Shown: positions 51,037 to 54,042 of the stretch, piece after piece | How the letters are laid out: each line of letters opens with the position of its first letter | Numbering within the stretch: position 1 is the stretch's first letter | NCBI GenBank assembly: GCA_900540145.1 | Contig: UQEW01000002.1 | Coordinates: 1-54,042 of the forward strand | Length of the DNA stretch: 54,042 bases | DNA from: an uncultured Eubacteriales bacterium | GTDB lineage: Bacteria; Bacillota; Clostridia; Peptostreptococcales; Anaerovoracaceae | Reading direction: 5' to 3' | Translations under genes and position numbers: made by a program | The notes under the pieces: model-generated | Databases searched by the model: none | Told to the model about the DNA's origin: nothing | What the model saw: the letters and a program-made list of their open reading frames with translations, nothing else

Positions 51037-52335
51037 TTATTCGTCCCAATATTCCATTTCATAATCTTCTATTCTGATTATGTCGCCTTCCTCAAGTCCT
51101 AATTGCTTAAGTTCGTCTATAGCGCCTTTTTGTTCTATATATTTATACAAATATCGCAGTGAACCCATATCGTTAAAGTTAGTAGACCGGAATATTTTGC
51201 TTAATTGCTTTCCTTCAAGAACATATACGCCTTCATCCTGATCGTACCATACATCGATTTTTTTATAGTTAGGATCATTTTCTTCTGATTCAAAGTCGAA
51301 GTATTCGTATTCTTCTTCTTGAACAGGACCTTGAGCCTCCACTTGCTGAAGTTCCTCAAGCGCCGCAGCAAGAAGTTCTTTGACACCTAAATTCAGAGGT
51401 GCAGAAATAGGGAAAACTCTATATCCTTGTTTTTCGATATAAGCTTTAAAATCCTTATATTGCTCAGAATCCTCATCTATCATATCTATCTTATTTGCTG
51501 CCACCAGCTGAGGTTTTTTTAATATTTTAGGATTATAAGCTTCAAGTTCTCTGTTTATCTTGTCAAAATCATCTTTTGGATCTCTTCCTTCACTGCCGGA
51601 AACATCTATGACATGAATTAAGACCTTTGTCCTTTCTATATGTTTCAAAAATCTGAAACCTAATCCAAGACCTTCGCTGGCTCCTTCAATAAGGCCTGCT
51701 ATATCTGCCATGACAAAGCTGTTATCAAATATCTGTACAACACCCAAATTAGGGTCGATAGTTGTAAAGTGATAATTGGCAATTTTAGGCTGAGCGCTGG
51801 TAGCTACAGCCAGCAGAGACGATTTGCCCACATTGGGAAATCCAACCAGACCTACGTCTGCTATAAGCTTCATTTCCAGTATGAGTTTACGTTCTTTTGC
51901 TTCTCCTCCTGCTTCGGCAAAATTGGGGGCTTGGCGAACTGAGTTTTTAAAATGAACGTTTCCTTTCCCGCCTTTTCCGCCTTTAGCCGCCACAAATTTT
52001 TCTCCGTCCTCTGTAAGGTCCTTCATGACCAGACCTGTTTCTTCATCTATTATGACTGTACCCATCGGCACTTTTATTACCAGATCCTGTCCCGCTTTTC
52101 CGAAACGGTTTCTCTTCATGCCGTTTTGCCCGTTCTCGGCTTCGTATTTCCTCTTATATCTGAAATCCATCAAGGTTCTTAGGTTTCTGTCGGCTTGAAA
52201 AACTATATCGCCTCCGCGGCCGCCATCTCCTCCGTCAGGCCCGCCTTCAGGAACAAAAGGTTCTCTTCTGAAGGTTACAGCCCCGTCTCCTCCTTTACCT
52301 GACTTGACGGTAATTTTTGCTCTATCGACAAACAT
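51037..52335 (-). CDS. obgE: GTPase ObgE/CgtA
   Basis: Obg is an essential GTPase of large-subunit assembly and stress signalling. The 432-residue protein has the glycine-rich Obg fold (1-158), the G domain (about 159-330) with GFPNVGKSSLLAVA (G1), FTTIDPNLG (G2), DIAGLIEGA (G3) and NKIDMID (G4), and a C-terminal OCT domain (about 350-425). The start is ATG 52335 (MFVDRAKITVKSGKGG), not the nine-residue extension. A terminator separates it from rpmA, so it may have its own promoter. Confidence 0.96.
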   Translation of the reverse strand: MFVDRAKITVKSGKGGDGAVTFRREPFVPEGGPDGGDGGRGGDIVFQADRNLRTLMDFRYKRKYEAENGQNGMKRNRFGKAGQDLVIKVPMGTVIIDEETGLVMKDLTEDGEKFVAAKGGKGGKGNVHFKNSVRQAPNFAEAGGEAKERKLILEMKLIADVGLVGFPNVGKSSLLAVATSAQPKIANYHFTTIDPNLGVVQIFDNSFVMADIAGLIEGASEGLGLGFRFLKHIERTKVLIHVIDVSGSEGRDPKDDFDKINRELEAYNPKILKKPQLVAANKIDMIDEDSEQYKDFKAYIEKQGYRVFPISAPLNLGVKELLAAALEELQQVEAQGPVQEEEYEYFDFESEENDPNYKKIDVWYDQDEGVYVLEGKQLSKIFRSTNFNDMGSLRYLYKYIEQKGAIDELKQLGLEEGDIIRIEDYEMEYWDE

Positions 52336-52364
52336 TCTATCATCTCTCCTTTTGGGGAACATTA

Positions 52365-52403
52365 CAAAAAAGACCCTGTAACATGGATGTTTTACAGGGT
52401 CTT
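52365..52403 (-). terminator. Terminator of the rplU-rpmA operon
   Basis: AAGACCCTGTAA / TTACAGGGTCTT, 12-bp stem, followed on the - strand by TTTTTTG. It begins 11 bases after the rpmA stop. Confidence 0.88.
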
Positions 52404-52413
52404 CAAGCTCTGA

Positions 52414-52674
52414 TTAAGCTTCCTTTGAATAAACGCTTACCTGTTTTCTGGTCTTGCCTTTTCTTTCAAATTTAACGGCTCCATCTATTTTGGCGAATAA
52501 AGTATCGTCACCGCCGATACCTACATTGTTTCCAGGATGGAACTTGGTTCCTCTCTGTCTTACCAGAATGCTTCCGGCGCTTACATACTGTCCGTCTCCT
52601 GCTTTCAGTCCAAGACGCTTGGACTCGGAGTCACGACCGTTTTTGGAGCTACCTACACCTTTTTTACTTGCCAT
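52414..52674 (-). CDS. rpmA: 50S ribosomal protein L27, without N-terminal extension
   Basis: L27 reaches the peptidyl-transferase centre with its N-terminus. The 86-residue protein begins MASKKGVGSSKNGRDSESKR, the mature form. Most Firmicutes encode a short extension ending in FFA that is cut by the protease Prp (YsxB); upstream codons here do not encode one. No prp gene lies between rplU and rpmA (29-base gap). GGAGG precedes the ATG. Confidence 0.97.
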   Translation of the reverse strand: MASKKGVGSSKNGRDSESKRLGLKAGDGQYVSAGSILVRQRGTKFHPGNNVGIGGDDTLFAKIDGAVKFERKGKTRKQVSVYSKEA

Positions 52675-52703
52675 CTCGACACCTCCTACCTTGTATTGTC
52701 AGA

Positions 52704-53228
52704 TTACTTTAAAGCTGCTTCAATAGCTTCGATTATAACTGCTTTAGTAGCCTTTTCATCGATAGCAATGTTGTTTTCCTTAGCAAAAGCAATCAATTCG
52801 TCTTTTTTCATTGAAGCCGAAACCTTTTTAGCAGCAGGTTTTGCCTTGGCTTCTTTAACCTCATCCTTAGGTGCTTCTTCAGCCTTAGGTGCTGAAGCTT
52901 TTTTAGGAGCGCTCTGCTTGCTTCCTCCTAAAGATTCGATTTTTACCATTGTATACGGCTGTCTGTGACCCTGTTTTTTTCTGTAGTCTTTTTTAGCCTT
53001 ATACTTGAAAATGATAACTTTTTTACCTTTTCCGTTTTCTACTACACTGCCTGTTACGGCCTCTGCCAGATAAGGTGTTCCTACTTTAACTTCCTTACCG
53101 TCACTCATCAGCAGCACTTTGTCAAAGGTAATCGTATCTCCGGCTTCCGCTTTTAATTTTTCAACGGTTATAACGTCGCCTTCCTGTACCTTGTACTGTT
53201 TGCCGCCTGTTTCAATTACTGCGTACAT
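52704..53228 (-). CDS. rplU: 50S ribosomal protein L21 with C-terminal HeH/LEM-like extension
   Basis: Residues 1-103 are a normal L21: MYAVIETGGKQYKVQEGD at the start and KDYRKKQGHRQPYTMVKIESL at the end, cited in parts. About 70 residues follow: an Ala/Lys/Pro/Glu-rich linker (about 104-136) and a final helical domain (about 137-174: SMKKDELIAFAKENNIAI, then KATKAVIIEAIEAAL). The last segment resembles HeH/LEM/SAP-like helix-extension-helix domains. The start is ATG 53228, with GAGGAGGAG upstream; the 20-residue longer reading includes the leader RNA and is rejected. Confidence 0.95.
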   Translation of the reverse strand: MYAVIETGGKQYKVQEGDVITVEKLKAEAGDTITFDKVLLMSDGKEVKVGTPYLAEAVTGSVVENGKGKKVIIFKYKAKKDYRKKQGHRQPYTMVKIESLGGSKQSAPKKASAPKAEEAPKDEVKEAKAKPAAKKVSASMKKDELIAFAKENNIAIDEKATKAVIIEAIEAALK

Positions 53229-53315
53229 TTTATTTTCTCCTCCTCTATCCAGTCTCGCCATTGCGGGCGGATACAGATTTAATATCACTTATTACCCGTT
53301 CTGCGCGGCTCAACG
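53229..53315 (-). ncRNA. Probable L21 leader (ribosomal protein autoregulatory leader)
   Basis: The 5' untranslated region of rplU is about 87 bases and GC-rich compared with its surroundings. On the - strand it has GAGCCGCGCAGAACGGG, then CCGCCCGCAATGGCGAGAC and TGGATAGAGGAGG next to the start. This order resembles the L21 leader of Firmicutes as I remember it. Structure not computed. Confidence 0.55.
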
Positions 53316-53321
53316 CATGTT

Positions 53322-53350
53322 ATAATACCATTAAAACGGCTTAATGTCAA
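53322..53350 (-). promoter_or_regulatory. SigA promoter of rplU-rpmA
   Basis: On the - strand: TTGACA (53350-53345), 17-bp spacer ending TGG, TATTAT (53327-53322): consensus -35 and extended -10, as expected for a ribosomal protein operon. Confidence 0.88.
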
Positions 53351-53407
53351 GCTTTTTGAATTATTTTCACCCTTCTTTTGTCACTTTTTTGTCTCGCTTT
53401 AAGCTGT

Positions 53408-54042
53408 TTATGCAAAGACCACCGGCATTACGTCTTTCGTTAGAGGTGCAAATTTATATCCTTGTTTCATCAGTCCCTCAATTATGCCCGGCAATGCTTC
53501 TGCCGTATTTTTATGTCCCGGTCCGTCATGCATAAGTACTATTTTTTTCTTCATATTACTGTCTCCGGAAAGCGCATATCTTTTTATATCACCTGCCGAA
53601 ACGCCTGCTCTGACAGCATCCTCTGCTGAAATATTCCAATCGTAATAAACATATCCGCGCCTTATCATCTCGCCTATTATCTGCCTGTACACTCCGGCAT
53701 TAAAAAAGTTGATAGAGCCGCCGGGGAATCTAAAAATGTCAGGCTTTACGCCGGTTGTCTTTTCAATATGACCTGAAATTTTACTGAAGTCATCTAAAAA
53801 ACTATCTACTGACTGATATACTTTATTATAGTCATGCGTATAACTGTGGGCTGCAATGGTATGTCCTTCGTTGACTATTCTCTTATACAAATCGCTTGCC
53901 CTGCCTGAGCCATTATAAATAGTGAAAAAAGTAGCTTTAATCCCATATTTCTTCAGTATATCCAATACCTGCGGCGTAACGCTTTCGTCAGGGCCATCGT
54001 CAAACGTCAAATAACATGTTTTTTCTGTCGGCTCTTTAAATT
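53408..54042 (-). CDS. Polysaccharide deacetylase (NodB/CE4 domain), 5' truncated by window
   Basis: This is the catalytic part of a CE4 deacetylase, which removes acetyl groups from peptidoglycan or similar glycans. MT1 is LTFDDGPDE (catalytic and metal aspartates), MT2 is HSYTH (metal histidines), MT3 is RFPGGS, MT4 DWN, and MT5 is VLMHDGPG. The frame remains open to the window edge (FKEPTEKTCYLTFDDG), so the apparent start at 54010 is internal and the N-terminus, perhaps with a membrane anchor, is missing. Substrate uncertain; extracytoplasmic action is expected. Confidence 0.9.
   Translation of the reverse strand, partial: FKEPTEKTCYLTFDDGPDESVTPQVLDILKKYGIKATFFTIYNGSGRASDLYKRIVNEGHTIAAHSYTHDYNKVYQSVDSFLDDFSKISGHIEKTTGVKPDIFRFPGGSINFFNAGVYRQIIGEMIRRGYVYYDWNISAEDAVRAGVSAGDIKRYALSGDSNMKKKIVLMHDGPGHKNTAEALPGIIEGLMKQGYKFAPLTKDVMPVVFA

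Noticed and set aside
53229..53288. 20-residue N-terminal extension of L21
   Set aside because: It would translate the leader RNA and the Shine-Dalgarno sequence; GAGGAGGAG before ATG 53228 decides the start.
1..54042. CRISPR arrays, tRNA and rRNA genes, insertion sequences
   Set aside because: No regularly spaced direct repeats, cloverleaf-like segments with CCA-type ends, rRNA signatures or intact transposase genes were seen in either strand by eye.

Overview
The window is chromosomal DNA from a low-to-moderate GC, anaerobic, endospore-forming Firmicute of class Clostridia. The evidence is a complete spoIIIA operon, spo0A and spoIVB, strong AGGAGG-type ribosome binding sites, SigA promoters of TTGACA-N17-TATAAT type, many Fe-S proteins and clostridial gene order. 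A family resembling Anaerovoracaceae/Clostridiales family XIII is my guess from overall style; I cannot prove it from this sequence. No rRNA, tRNA, CRISPR array, prophage or intact insertion sequence was seen. Both ends cut genes: efp at the left and a polysaccharide deacetylase at the right.

Layout, left half (almost all + strand). 1-4.5 kb: the end of efp with a terminator, then mltG, trmR, trhP and a CNNM/CBS membrane protein. 4.6-10.4 kb: a three-gene operon (NuoE-like, NuoF-like and a 1153-residue NuoG/GltD/formate-dehydrogenase-like protein) that looks like a hydrogenase-free flavin-based electron-bifurcating complex. 10.4-10.9 kb: a structured gap with a possible decayed reading frame. 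10.9-15.1 kb: spoIIIAA-AH behind a SigE-like promoter, with a spoIIIAF reduced to 57 codons. 15.2-21.8 kb: asp23-like, nusB, a TsaD paralogue, xseA, xseB, ispA, dxs and tlyA. 21.9-31.6 kb: an aminotransferase, mutS, mutL, miaA, a tyrosine recombinase, a methionine gamma-lyase-family enzyme and a TVP38 membrane protein, closed by a perfect bidirectional hairpin.

Right half (- strand except one gene). An SGNH hydrolase and an NhaC antiporter come first. The single + gene is a YneA-like LysM division inhibitor with two near-consensus LexA boxes around its promoter. Then follow, in window order, ruvX, ireB, alaS, a small membrane protein, gdhA, and the sulfur-transfer set mnmA-iscU-iscS. Next come a hypothetical exported protein, a DUF896 protein, spo0A, spoIVB, a BofC-like gene with a forespore-type promoter, comEA, and the DUF2344/radical-SAM pair, whose radical-SAM partner carries an extra N-terminal HD domain. 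A degenerate LytM (SpoIVFA-like) protein, obgE, rpmA, rplU and the partial deacetylase close the window.

Themes. (1) Sporulation: SpoIIIA channel, Spo0A, SpoIVB, a BofC-like protein and a SpoIVFA-like protein. (2) Redox metabolism: the bifurcating complex and NADP-type glutamate dehydrogenase. (3) tRNA modification: TrmR/TrhP, MiaA and MnmA with IscS/IscU. (4) DNA repair and SOS: MutS/MutL, ExoVII, RuvX and the LexA-box YneA homologue. (5) Ribosome: L21 with an unusual C-terminal domain, and L27 lacking the N-terminal extension usual in Firmicutes, with no prp protease gene between them.

The most noteworthy items are the unusual large subunit of the redox complex, the HD-radical-SAM fusion, the L21 extension with the L27/Prp loss, the double-LexA-box yneA-like gene, the BofC-SpoIVB arrangement, and the odd gap before spoIIIAA. 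All family names are from recognition of sequence motifs; no database search was run.
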